A DNA stretch of 16,293 nucleotides from Nitrospirota bacterium (GCA_013151785.1 JAADHP010000203.1:1-16293), one strand, 5' to 3'. Counted from the stretch's first letter, positions 1 through 6,565 are shown. Notes: generated by a model not told the origin, from the letters alone. Program-made: numbers and translations.

Positions 1-185
1 TTATTCAACTCCCTGAGGATTTCTTCAAGGTCAAGATTCTTCTCTCTTGCCATTCGTTGTACTGTCCATAAGAGGCCACTGTCTATGCCACAGCCACAGA
101 GCCCCAGTTCCAGGAAATAATCTGTCAGTTCAGGATAATTCTTTATGATCTCATGAATCTTTGTTTCTGCTCTTATTTCTTTCAT
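1..185 (-). CDS. DUF1858-type redox-disulfide domain protein (3' end cut by window edge)
   Basis: This small reading frame begins at an ATG at 185 and stays open to the window edge with no in-frame stop, so it is partial. The visible 61 residues match the DUF1858 / hybrid-cluster-associated redox-disulfide pattern: an N-terminal helix with NYPEL, a cysteine pair in GLCGCGID (near residues 29-31), then a helical tail ending DLEEILRELN. In this family the cysteine pair sits in a small helical domain and is thought to act in redox or NO/sulfur-linked chemistry; its exact role is unknown. It lies downstream of the rhodanese gene on the same strand, but a strong hairpin (201-230) separates the two, so its expression may be reduced or independent. 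The ribosome site is weak (CTGAG next to the ATG). Family assignment is by pattern only. Confidence 0.65.
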   Translation of the reverse strand, partial: MKEIRAETKIHEIIKNYPELTDYFLELGLCGCGIDSGLLWTVQRMAREKNLDLEEILRELN

Positions 186-200
186 CTCAGATAAATATAG

Positions 201-230
201 AAGAGGGGCCCCCTTCAAAAGGCCCCTCTT
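201..230. terminator. Rho-independent terminator hairpin after the rhodanese gene
   Basis: A perfect 10-bp stem, AAGAGGGGCC (201-210) pairing with GGCCCCTCTT (221-230), encloses a 10-nt loop. On the plus strand it is followed by TCTTTTT. On the minus strand, the direction of the rhodanese gene ending at 248, it is followed by the A/T-rich CTATATTTAT. It fits a terminator, or an attenuator that lets some transcription continue into the DUF1858 gene. Confidence 0.75.
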
Positions 231-247
231 TCTTTTTAAAGAAAACT

Positions 248-1276
248 TTATTTTGCACGTTTTAACTGCTTCTTGAGCTTCTCCACCTCTTTCTTGAGTT
301 TTTTCAGTGTCTTGTTGACCTTGGCAAAGTTGTACCACTGCTCACCATTGGGTGCTTCAACAGGGTAACCCTTGTAGTGGGAGCCCCATACTCTCCAGGA
401 GTCATCCCAGTTCGCAGGGTCCTTGAAACCAAGCAGTCTAAGTTCAAGATATGTAAGGGTTGCTCGGGTACCTGTCTGGCAATAGGTGATGGTTCTTTTG
501 TTCTTGTCAAGCTTTGCAAAGGCCTTTGATACAATATCAGGGTCAAGCACAGGAACTGGTTTCTTCTTGCCTGTCTTGGGGTCTTTCACCTTTGGTAGTG
601 TATCAATGTGGGACACATTAATGGTGACATTGGGTACATGTCCACATCTTATAGCACGGCAGTCCTTCCCAACAAACTCCTTATGGGTTCTTGAGTCAAT
701 GAGCTGGACACCTTTGATTTTACCCTTGGCAATTGCCAGGATCTCATCAGTGCTGGCATATCTACTCTTTACAACCTTTGCCTTAAAGGTCTTAGGTGGC
801 TTTTTCACAGGTTTTTTGTCCAGAGTGTATCCAGCCTTTTTCCATGCCTCAAGCCCACCATTAAGTACATGTACCTTGTCATGGCCAAGATACTCCATTA
901 TCCAGAACCCAACAGTAGCATCATCCATATCTTTTATATCTCCGTAATAAAAAACTACATGGGTATTGTTTCCAATACCAACCTTACCAAAGAATCTTTC
1001 ATACCATGAAACATCTTTGTACACTCTGGCAGTTGGGTCACGCAGTATCTTTTTACAACGTTTTCCAAGACTGATTGCACCAGGTATGTGGCCTTTAATA
1101 TACTTCTTGAGGTCCCTGCAATCCACAACCACCCAGTTGGGCTTGTTAATATTTTTCTTTAATTGCGCAGGTGTTACAAGAAGATCAGGATTTGCCCAGT
1201 TAGCTGCCTGTATTAGTCCTGCAGAGCCCAGCAGGAATAACCCCACTATCAGGATTGATAGTAACCTTTTCTTCAT
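248..1276 (-). CDS. Periplasmic tandem-domain rhodanese (sulfurtransferase)
   Basis: This 342-residue protein has a Sec signal peptide (MKKRLLS, hydrophobic core, cleavage near IQA-A) and two rhodanese domains. The N-terminal domain (about 30-155) has no cysteine at the active-loop position (VVFYYGD), as usual for the structural half of tandem rhodaneses. The C-terminal domain (about 170-310) carries the catalytic loop CQTGTRA, with Cys266 expected to hold the persulfide. A lysine- and leucine-rich heptad tail (about 319-342) looks like a short basic coiled coil and is unusual for the family. The start is supported by AGGGAGGTAACGT before the ATG. Its likely role is moving sulfane sulfur in the periplasm, e.g. 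from thiosulfate or SoxY-bound sulfur. It has its own sigma-54 promoter (1342-1357) and dyad pair, linking it to the sox and yeeE operons. The exact donor and acceptor are unknown. Confidence 0.88.
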   Translation of the reverse strand: MKKRLLSILIVGLFLLGSAGLIQAANWANPDLLVTPAQLKKNINKPNWVVVDCRDLKKYIKGHIPGAISLGKRCKKILRDPTARVYKDVSWYERFFGKVGIGNNTHVVFYYGDIKDMDDATVGFWIMEYLGHDKVHVLNGGLEAWKKAGYTLDKKPVKKPPKTFKAKVVKSRYASTDEILAIAKGKIKGVQLIDSRTHKEFVGKDCRAIRCGHVPNVTINVSHIDTLPKVKDPKTGKKKPVPVLDPDIVSKAFAKLDKNKRTITYCQTGTRATLTYLELRLLGFKDPANWDDSWRVWGSHYKGYPVEAPNGEQWYNFAKVNKTLKKLKKEVEKLKKQLKRAK

Positions 1277-1341
1277 ACGTTACCTCCCTTTTGAGATTTT
1301 TTCTACCCCCACCATGAGGGTAATTTTTATACACTCATAAA

Positions 1342-1357
1342 AGCAAGTTATATACCA
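1342..1357 (-). promoter_or_regulatory. Sigma-54 (-24/-12) promoter of the rhodanese gene
   Basis: On the minus strand the sequence is TGGTAT-ATAAC-TTGCT followed by TTT. GG and GC are separated by exactly 10 nt, as sigma-54 requires. The predicted start is near 1331, giving a leader of about 55 nt before the ATG at 1276. It resembles the sox and yeeE promoters, with T in place of C after GG. Confidence 0.75.
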
Positions 1358-1396
1358 CAAAAATTCTCTAAAATCAGGTCAAAAGAGGGCATTATT

Positions 1397-1412
1397 TGGC
1401 CTTAAACGGACA
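1397..1412. promoter_or_regulatory. Degenerate enhancer dyad 1 upstream of the rhodanese gene
   Basis: TGGCC-TTAAAC-GGACA matches TGTnC-N6-GnACA with one deviation in the left arm. Its centre is 61.5 bp from the promoter's -12 C, the same distance as the near dyad at the yeeE promoter. The position makes it more credible than the sequence alone would. Confidence 0.55.
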
Positions 1413-1428
1413 AAGGCACAATATTAAT

Positions 1429-1444
1429 TGTCCCATTCTGGCCA
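1429..1444. promoter_or_regulatory. Degenerate enhancer dyad 2 upstream of the rhodanese gene
   Basis: TGTCC-CATTCT-GGCCA matches TGTnC-N6-GnACA with one deviation in the right arm. Its centre is 32 bp from dyad 1, matching the 32-33 bp pairing at sox and yeeE. The spacer CATTCT resembles that of sox dyad 2 (AATTCT). It overlaps the perfect palindrome at 1435-1448, so another protein could also bind here. Confidence 0.5.
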
Positions 1445-1489
1445 GAATCCATTCACCATTGTTGATCTGAAATCTTATTTTATTCATTC

Positions 1490-1498
1490 TGTTATAAT
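1490..1498 (+). promoter_or_regulatory. Extended -10 promoter of the glycosyltransferase gene
   Basis: TGTTATAAT is a perfect extended -10 (TGn-TATAAT), which can work without a good -35; none is seen at 16-18 bp. The hexamer ends 6 nt before the ATG at 1505, so transcription would start at or within a base or two of that ATG. No ribosome-binding sequence precedes the start codon, pointing to a leaderless mRNA. Confidence 0.6.
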
Positions 1499-1504
1499 TT
1501 CATT

Positions 1505-2503
1505 ATGGACAGTTTCATATCCGTGGTAATACCAAACTACAATGGTTCCAGTACTATCAGGGAGTGTCTCAGGGCTGTCTTCTCTTCTGATTATGATAAC
1601 TATGAGGTCATTGTTGTTGACGATTGTTCTACTGATGGCTCACAGGACATAATACCTGAATTCCCCTGCAGGATTATTCAACTTAAAAACCATGCTGGTG
1701 CATCCTCTGCCCGTAACAGGGGGGCCGAAGAGGCAGAGGGAGATATTCTTTTTTTCACAGATTCAGATTGCATCCTTCTGCCTGACACCCTGAAAAGAGT
1801 GAACGAATCCATCCGTCAGCAGAGCAGGGCTGTGATAGTGGGTGGAACCTATACAAGGCTATCCCATGACAGAAGGTTCTTCAGTGATTTTCAGTCAGTC
1901 TTTATCAATTACTCAGAGACAAAGCACCTCAACTCTCCTGATTATATCCCTACCCATGCCATGGCTATATACAAAGAGGATTTCATAAAAATAGGGGGGT
2001 TCAGGGAGGATTTCTATCCTATAGTTGAAGATGTGGAATTTTCTCACCGTGCAAAGCGACAGGGATACAGGCTTGTCATTAATCCGGATATTCAGGTACA
2101 GCATATATTCAATTACTCTTTGAGAGGTTCTTTACAGAATGCCTGTAGAAAGTCCACCTACTGGACAGCCTATTCTATTGAGAACAGGGATATCCTTGCT
2201 GACTCTGGAACAGCCTCTATTGAACTGAAGGTGAGTGTGATCTCACTTTTTATTATGCTCTTTTTTCTTCTTCTCTGGATACCAACAAAGTGGTTATCTC
2301 TGCTCTATGCTGCTGCAGGGATCTGTTTTCTCAATTTTTTGATAAACTGCAGGCTCTTCAGGGCATTCTATGAGGCTGGCGGTATGCTTTTTGCTTTACT
2401 TTCAGTATTGTACTATACAACGCTTTATTCATTTACAGTAGGTTTAGGTGCAATTGGAGGTATATTAAAATATTACCAGAATTCAAAGACTGTAAAGAAG
2501 TGA
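1505..2503 (+). CDS. Membrane-anchored family 2 glycosyltransferase
   Basis: This 332-residue protein is a GT-A fold family-2 glycosyltransferase. It opens with the hallmark SVVIPNYNG (residues 6-14), then the nucleotide-sugar loop VVDDCSTDGS (37-46), ARNRG (69-73) and the metal-binding DSD (86-88). An ED pair in VEDVEFSHRAKRQG is the probable acceptor-side base region. From about residue 242 three to four hydrophobic segments anchor it in the membrane, as in enzymes that glycosylate lipid-linked intermediates. Sugar and acceptor cannot be told from sequence. It is divergent from the rhodanese gene and followed, after a non-coding gap, by a radical SAM gene on the same strand; nothing ties it to sulfur metabolism. 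The start is fixed by the GT2 motif at the N terminus, yet no ribosome site precedes it. Confidence 0.85.
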   Translation: MDSFISVVIPNYNGSSTIRECLRAVFSSDYDNYEVIVVDDCSTDGSQDIIPEFPCRIIQLKNHAGASSARNRGAEEAEGDILFFTDSDCILLPDTLKRVNESIRQQSRAVIVGGTYTRLSHDRRFFSDFQSVFINYSETKHLNSPDYIPTHAMAIYKEDFIKIGGFREDFYPIVEDVEFSHRAKRQGYRLVINPDIQVQHIFNYSLRGSLQNACRKSTYWTAYSIENRDILADSGTASIELKVSVISLFIMLFFLLLWIPTKWLSLLYAAAGICFLNFLINCRLFRAFYEAGGMLFALLSVLYYTTLYSFTVGLGAIGGILKYYQNSKTVKK

Positions 2504-2616
2504 TCATTGCTGTCCAAAAAGATTTAGCAGGGAAGAAGGAAGGCAGGGTGCCGAAGAAAAATAATGCCCACACCAGTGTCTACAGTAAGCAGTGAGCGGT
2601 TAGTAGTCATGGGGCT

Positions 2617-2643
2617 CCCTGGAAAATCGCAGATTTTTCAGGG
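2617..2643. repeat. Long stem-loop in the glycosyltransferase downstream region
   Basis: CCCTGGAAAATC (2617-2628) pairs with GATTTTTCAGGG (2632-2643) across a 3-nt GCA loop: 12 pairs with one G-T wobble on the plus strand. No T-tract follows, so it is not a classical terminator. It could stabilise the 3' end of the mRNA or be part of a dispersed palindromic repeat. Confidence 0.6.
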
Positions 2644-2660
2644 CAGAGAGGTGATTCATC

Positions 2661-2681
2661 ATCCCATTGATGCAATGGGAT
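2661..2681 (+). terminator. Possible terminator of the glycosyltransferase gene
   Basis: ATCCCATTG (2661-2669) and CAATGGGAT (2673-2681) form a perfect 9-bp stem with an ATG loop, followed by TTAAAATTTAT. The trailing sequence is A/T-rich rather than a clean T-run, so termination is plausible but may be leaky. Confidence 0.45.
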
Positions 2682-2936
2682 TTAAAATTTATAAAAAAGC
2701 CAGAGGCTTTTCAGCCTTCAGGTAATACAGGGGTATGCTGGTGTATGTTACTGTCGGTATTGCTACATGGGTATTCTTCACCACCTCTGCCGCTGTGCAA
2801 TGGAGTTTCTGTATGGTTTCGTTCTGTTATTGAATACAGCTTCTGGCAGGGAGTAATCCTGTGGATTGCATTATTTTTTATGAGGTGCCCTGCCTTGTTA
2901 TTATTTTATGTTGGACAGATGTGAGAAGTGATATAA

Positions 2937-4016
2937 ATGAACTACTCACCCTTTCGTCATATTGGCTCGATAGTATCAAAAAGCAGACCCATTCAGTTAA
3001 CATTCTTTCTGACCAGCAGATGTAATGCCAGATGCAGATTCTGTTTTTACCTCTCACGCAACAATACCAAAGAGGGCAAAGGAGAACTATCCCTTGATGA
3101 AATAACGCGGATATCCTCCTCACTTGGACCACTGCTCTGGCTTGCATTCTCCGGTGGTGAGATCTTCCTGCGGGATGATCTTGTGCAGATCACAGAGATA
3201 TTTTATAAAAAAAACAGACCTGCCATCATCCTTCTACCTACAAATGGACTTCTTCCCGAATTAATAACAGAACAAACAGAGACGATCCTTAATCAATGTA
3301 CAAAGAGCACGATTGTTGTCAAACTATCCCTTGACGGTACCGAAACGGTTCACGATGCAATAAGAGGCGTAAAGGGTTCCTTCAGGAAAACGCTGGAAAC
3401 ATACGAGAGGTTGAGAGTACTGTCAGAGAGATACCCGAATTTCGAACTGGGAATCAATTCCGTATTCACTGCAGCCAATCAGGACTGTATGGATGAGTTG
3501 ATCGGTTTTGTTAATACGCTGAGGGGCATAAGAACCCATACCATATCATTAATAAGGGGCAAGGTCAGTGACCACTCCCTTAAGGATATTGACAGGGAAA
3601 AATATTTGCATACAATAAAATTGCTTGAGAAAAACCTTCGCAATGGGCTCTCTGGCACCTACCAGTTCAGAGGTGCACGGTTGAAGGCAGCACAGGATAT
3701 TCTCCAGCGTCGCCTCATATATAAAACACTGCTCGAAAAGAAGCCCTTAATACCCTGTTATGCTGGCAGACTGACCCTTGTCATTACAGAGGATGGAGAG
3801 GTGTATCCCTGCGAATCCTTCAGACACTGCATGGGAAATGTACGGGAGATGGGATACGATATAGAGAGGATACTTCACAGCAGCACTGCCCGTACGGTAA
3901 TTGAAACCATTAGAAATGAGCAGTGCTACTGTACCCATGAATGTTATATGATGATAAATATCCTCTTCAATCCTCTCATGTATCCATCCCTTATAAGGGA
4001 ATATCTGCAACTCTAA
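2937..4016 (+). CDS. Radical SAM protein with SPASM/twitch-like C-terminal cysteines
   Basis: This 359-residue protein carries the radical SAM cluster motif CNARCRFC (Cys29, Cys33, Cys36), which binds a 4Fe-4S cluster and S-adenosylmethionine, and the SAM-binding FSGGE motif. The C-terminal part has cysteines at 274, 292, 298, 330, 332 and 336, with the YPCESFRHCMGN signature typical of SPASM or twitch domains holding auxiliary iron-sulfur clusters. Such enzymes modify peptides or small molecules, and heme-, peptide- and sugar-modifying members share this layout. No precursor peptide or maturation partner is visible, so the substrate is unknown. It may be transcribed with the upstream glycosyltransferase, but the gap is large. 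It ends 13 bp from the convergent dsrE-like gene. The ribosome site is weak (GAGAAGTGA upstream of the ATG). Confidence 0.8.
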   Translation: MNYSPFRHIGSIVSKSRPIQLTFFLTSRCNARCRFCFYLSRNNTKEGKGELSLDEITRISSSLGPLLWLAFSGGEIFLRDDLVQITEIFYKKNRPAIILLPTNGLLPELITEQTETILNQCTKSTIVVKLSLDGTETVHDAIRGVKGSFRKTLETYERLRVLSERYPNFELGINSVFTAANQDCMDELIGFVNTLRGIRTHTISLIRGKVSDHSLKDIDREKYLHTIKLLEKNLRNGLSGTYQFRGARLKAAQDILQRRLIYKTLLEKKPLIPCYAGRLTLVITEDGEVYPCESFRHCMGNVREMGYDIERILHSSTARTVIETIRNEQCYCTHECYMMINILFNPLMYPSLIREYLQL

Positions 4017-4029
4017 CAAACAGATCCGC

Positions 4030-4332
4030 TTACAGCACTATCAATCTGTCTGTATCATGAATCATAACAGCATTATTGTACTGGCTTCCGCAGACTATCT
4101 CATTGCTCAGCCCGTCTGTATTTGCACCCACATGTTTTGCACTGTGGTCGCAAAAGCTCATGGAGATGCCTTCCTCCTTACAGAGTTCGTTGAACTCTGG
4201 TCTTTCAAGCAATCTTGTACCTGAGTCCATAGCAAATATAACAACCTCATGTCCTTTACGGATTGCAGCCCTGGCAATACCTACAATATCCTCCAGGTGT
4301 CTGTCTGTATTCACAAGAATCCCGAGTTTCAT
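4030..4332 (-). CDS. Cytoplasmic DsrE/DsrF-like sulfur carrier
   Basis: This 100-residue protein has the fold signature of the DsrE/DsrF family: the N-terminal strand MKLGILVNTD, an amphipathic helix, HEVVIFAMDSG, then Cys61 in SFCDHSAKHVGA at the usual conserved cysteine position. Cys51 and Cys81 are also present. There is no signal peptide, so it should act in the cytosol. DsrE-type proteins pass persulfide sulfur to or from TusA, and tusA lies directly upstream with a 32-bp gap, supporting a relay pair. It is the last gene of the yeeE operon. A strong GGAGGAGG lies upstream of the start. Whether it forms a homo- or heteromer is unknown, as no DsrF/DsrH partner is seen. Confidence 0.75.
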   Translation of the reverse strand: MKLGILVNTDRHLEDIVGIARAAIRKGHEVVIFAMDSGTRLLERPEFNELCKEEGISMSFCDHSAKHVGANTDGLSNEIVCGSQYNNAVMIHDTDRLIVL

Positions 4333-4364
4333 AATATTCCTGCCTCCTCCATGTTTACTCTCTA

Positions 4365-4601
4365 TCAGTTCTTTTTGATATAAAAGACAAAGACACCGCC
4401 GTCCTCTTTACTGGAGATGAGTTCGTGTCCGAGTCTCTTCAGGAGTGCAGGTATATCCGAGGCTGATCCCGGGTCTGTTGCTGTCACCTCGAGCACCTCG
4501 CCTGATGATAGTTCATCAAGAGCCTTCTTGGTCTTTAACACGGGCATAGGGCAATTCATACCCCGTGCATCCACTGTCCTGTCCGCTTTGATTTCAGACA
4601 T
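4365..4601 (-). CDS. tusA: TusA family sulfur-transfer protein
   Basis: This 78-residue protein carries the TusA signature: DARGMNCPMPVLKTKKAL, with the persulfide-carrying Cys17 in the CPMP motif, and a C-terminal strand GGVFVFYIKK. TusA is a cytoplasmic sulfane-sulfur carrier; in sulfur oxidisers it takes sulfur from rhodaneses or membrane importers and delivers it to DsrE-type carriers and then to reverse Dsr or sHdr enzymes. Its setting between a YeeE-type transporter plus DUF302 lipoprotein and a DsrE-like gene supports that role rather than tRNA thiolation. AGGAGG precedes the start with a slightly long spacing. The operon is predicted to be driven by the sigma-54 promoter at 6478-6493. 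Confidence 0.9.
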   Translation of the reverse strand: MSEIKADRTVDARGMNCPMPVLKTKKALDELSSGEVLEVTATDPGSASDIPALLKRLGHELISSKEDGGVFVFYIKKN

Positions 4602-4637
4602 AATGCATCATCCTCCTTAAGCCTTTTAATATATTCT

Positions 4638-4652
4638 GCTTCAAAATGAAGC
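4638..4652 (-). repeat. Intercistronic hairpin between the DUF302 lipoprotein gene and tusA
   Basis: GCTTCA and TGAAGC form a perfect 6-bp stem with a 3-nt loop that touches the lipoprotein stop codon. No T-run follows on the minus strand, so it is unlikely to terminate. It may protect or define mRNA ends between the two genes. Confidence 0.4.
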
Positions 4653-5188
4653 TATTTGTATTCACCATACTCCTGTACAACATCATTGACTAACCCTTCA
4701 AGCAGTCTCTCCACTGCCTCCAGGACATCTCTGTCCTTGCTGTCTCTCCAGATCAGTCTTCTGTAGGATAGATATACCCTGTTTTCATTATCCGGAAGCG
4801 TATAGACCATGATCTGGTAGGGACAGAACGAGATAAAGTGCGGATTCCTCTCCAGCATGTTTCTTGAGATCACAGCGCTGCAGAACTCCATGACCTTTGC
4901 CTGTCCGTATATCTGTTTGGTCCTGTTAAGTGCCTTTCCTGTCCTGTCAAGCATCTCTCCAACATGGGAAACACTGGATACCACAAGACCCCTCTCATTC
5001 AGGGCCATTTTCAGGCTCTCCCACACATCCTCGAATGTGCCATTCACACTCTTTATAACCACAGGCTCTTTGCACGATGAAGAATAATCGCCAGTTGTAG
5101 CAGAACCACGCAGGCCGGCACATCCTGTAACAGACAGGATTAAGATCAGCATGAACACCAGCCCTGTCTTGGTTCTGGATTCAACCAC
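4652..5188 (-). CDS. DUF302-domain lipoprotein coupled to the YeeE transporter
   Basis: The preferred start is GTG at 5188, two bases after the yeeE stop, preceded by GAGGAG inside the end of yeeE; a longer frame reaches 5323 but would overlap yeeE. From this start the protein has 178 residues: a short hydrophobic signal and the lipobox VTGC (lipidated Cys23), then a DUF302 domain from about residue 38 to the end, with the family pattern TFEDVWESLKMALNERGLVV, EFC, and FCPYQIMVY. It should be a lipoprotein outside the cytoplasmic membrane. DUF302 proteins recur in sulfur-oxidation loci, but their biochemical role is not established. Translational coupling to yeeE suggests a 1:1 partner, perhaps a sulfur-presenting or chaperone subunit of the transporter. 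Cysteines in EFC and FCP could bind sulfur. Confidence 0.75.
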   Translation of the reverse strand: MVESRTKTGLVFMLILILSVTGCAGLRGSATTGDYSSSCKEPVVIKSVNGTFEDVWESLKMALNERGLVVSSVSHVGEMLDRTGKALNRTKQIYGQAKVMEFCSAVISRNMLERNPHFISFCPYQIMVYTLPDNENRVYLSYRRLIWRDSKDRDVLEAVERLLEGLVNDVVQEYGEYK

Positions 5189-5190
5189 CT

Positions 5191-6420
5191 TTATATGCTC
5201 CTCATCAATCTCCACTGGAGGAATTTTGCCCCTGATATGGCACCTATCAATATAAAGCTCATGGTAAGAATACTTCCTGCGGATAACGTAGAGAATCCAC
5301 TCAGGCCCTGTCCTATATTGCATCCCATTGCGAGCACGGCACCAAAACCCATCAAAAGTCCTCCAACAAGATTATACTTGAATTGCTCAAGGGGTGGTGC
5401 AACCCAGTTGAAGGTCTTACTTATAACAGCAGAAATAAATGAGCCAAAGATGACACCGAACACAGTGGCTATTGCAAAGTTTATTGTCTCACCGGTCCAG
5501 AGTATTATGTATCTGAATGTCTGGGCATCTGCCAGAGCAAAGGTCAGACTCTTTGGCCGCCAGGTCTGCAGCAGTGTAGGATCGTCAGGGCCTGTAAAAG
5601 AGAATGAATCCACCAGAGGAATGGTTTTATAGGCCAGACCATTCAACCACCATGCAAGTACAATAGTAAGCCCAATAGCCACACCTGACAGTGGCCATCT
5701 CCAGCTCCACCACTCAGAGTCCTTTGGAGCCCTGAGCATAAAGACAAGAAGGGCTGCCTCTATTATTACCAGAATAAGCCATGCAGGTACAGCCTGTACT
5801 ATATCCGGTATATACTGGTTCTGGAAATTAAGTGTTAGTTTATTGAAAACATCCACTCTCACCTTTGCAAGGATCCCCCAGAGTGTTGCACCAGAGGAAA
5901 ATATGAAGGCCATTACACTGACAAGGCCACCAAGATTTCCCTCACCAGCCCTGACAAGAATCCTGCTGGCACAACCTCCCGCATACACAATACCAACTCC
6001 AAAGATAAAGCCTCCTACGATATAGCTCAACCAGGTAAAGGGTGACGATATGTATATACTGTAACTTATATCTACATAACCAAGCTTATAAAGCACCTGT
6101 GTGCCAAGAATGGCAACAAAGAGCGCCATTGCATAGGCCCTTGTCTGGGTGAGATCAGCCGTTGTAACAATACTGTGACATGCAGCGGCTATACAGAATT
6201 TTGATCTCTGTACCACTGCACCCATAAGCCCGCCTATTATAAATCCTCCGATAATAACCGTACTTCTGATAGAGCTCTTGATCGCTACAATCTCCTCATC
6301 AGACAGTGTGTCGAGATTGAGATCTCCGTATCCTTTGATCTTCATAATAAGATAGAGAACCCATAAAAAGCCTGCTACAATCAGTGCGATGATGAAACCT
6401 TCCCGTGCCTTCTCTGACAT
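5191..6420 (-). CDS. YeeE/YedE family sulfur (thiosulfate) transporter
   Basis: This 409-residue polytopic membrane protein of the YeeE/YedE family has about ten hydrophobic segments. The family's conserved cysteine motifs are present: RSKFC (Cys76, with Cys81 nearby), YAGGCASRIL (Cys150) and AMGCNIGQGLSG (Cys367). In characterised thiosulfate importers of this family these cysteines line the pore and relay the substrate by transient S-S contacts. The most likely role is import of thiosulfate or sulfane sulfur to the cytoplasm, where TusA from the same operon would accept it. It is the first gene of the operon, with a clear AGGAGG and a leader of about 47 nt from a predicted sigma-54 promoter. 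Its actual substrate may differ from thiosulfate. Confidence 0.88.
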   Translation of the reverse strand: MSEKAREGFIIALIVAGFLWVLYLIMKIKGYGDLNLDTLSDEEIVAIKSSIRSTVIIGGFIIGGLMGAVVQRSKFCIAAACHSIVTTADLTQTRAYAMALFVAILGTQVLYKLGYVDISYSIYISSPFTWLSYIVGGFIFGVGIVYAGGCASRILVRAGEGNLGGLVSVMAFIFSSGATLWGILAKVRVDVFNKLTLNFQNQYIPDIVQAVPAWLILVIIEAALLVFMLRAPKDSEWWSWRWPLSGVAIGLTIVLAWWLNGLAYKTIPLVDSFSFTGPDDPTLLQTWRPKSLTFALADAQTFRYIILWTGETINFAIATVFGVIFGSFISAVISKTFNWVAPPLEQFKYNLVGGLLMGFGAVLAMGCNIGQGLSGFSTLSAGSILTMSFILIGAISGAKFLQWRLMRSI

Positions 6421-6477
6421 TCTCGCTCCTCCTGTAAAGTTTGTATATTTTGGTATTTTTGATTTCAGCTATGAAAG

Positions 6478-6493
6478 AGCATTTTTTATGCCA
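6478..6493 (-). promoter_or_regulatory. Sigma-54 (-24/-12) promoter of the yeeE operon
   Basis: The minus strand reads TTGGCATAAAAAATGCTC, with GG and GC exactly 10 nt apart. It is nearly the same as the sox promoter (TTGGCATACATATTGCTC). The predicted start is near 6467, about 47 nt before the yeeE ATG. Two strong dyads lie upstream. Confidence 0.82.
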
Positions 6494-6532
6494 AAAAAAA
6501 TTACAAATAATCGGGCATTTTCAGGTATGCTT

Positions 6533-6548
6533 TGTTCAAAAACGAACA
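6533..6548. promoter_or_regulatory. Enhancer dyad 1 upstream of yeeE
   Basis: TGTTC-AAAAAC-GAACA is a perfect inverted repeat with a 6-nt spacer. The arms extend to 7 bp (TTTGTTC at 6531-6537 and GAACAAA at 6544-6550). The centre is 61.5 bp from the -12 C. It fits an upstream activating site for a sigma-54 enhancer-binding protein. Confidence 0.75.
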
Positions 6549-6565
6549 AACCTCATTGGAAGAAC

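Larger units (their letters stand above)
2504..2936 (+). other. 433-bp hairpin-rich intergenic region, possibly a decayed small membrane gene
   Basis: No convincing gene lies between the glycosyltransferase and the radical SAM gene. An open frame from an ATG at 2670 to 2924 encodes about 84 residues with a hydrophobic C-terminal half (ILWIALFFMRCPALLLFYV), but its start is buried in a hairpin, it has no good ribosome site and I recognise no family. Hydrophobic stretches also occur in another plus frame before being stopped, which could mean a frameshifted remnant. The region also holds hairpins at 2617-2643, 2661-2681 and a small one at 2704-2717. Confidence 0.3.

Noticed and set aside
1462..1498. 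TTGATC paired with TATAAT as a classical sigma-70 promoter for the glycosyltransferase
   Set aside because: The spacing is 25 bp, far beyond 16-18. The extended -10 explains the promoter better.
4017..4060. Bidirectional terminator between the convergent radical SAM and dsrE-like genes
   Set aside because: Only a CAGAT/ATCTG pairing with a loop above 20 nt is visible, which is too weak to call.
5189..5323. Upstream extension of the DUF302 lipoprotein to 5323
   Set aside because: It would overlap yeeE by over 130 bp and put 45 residues before the lipoprotein signal. The GTG at 5188 with GAGGAG gives a proper signal peptide.
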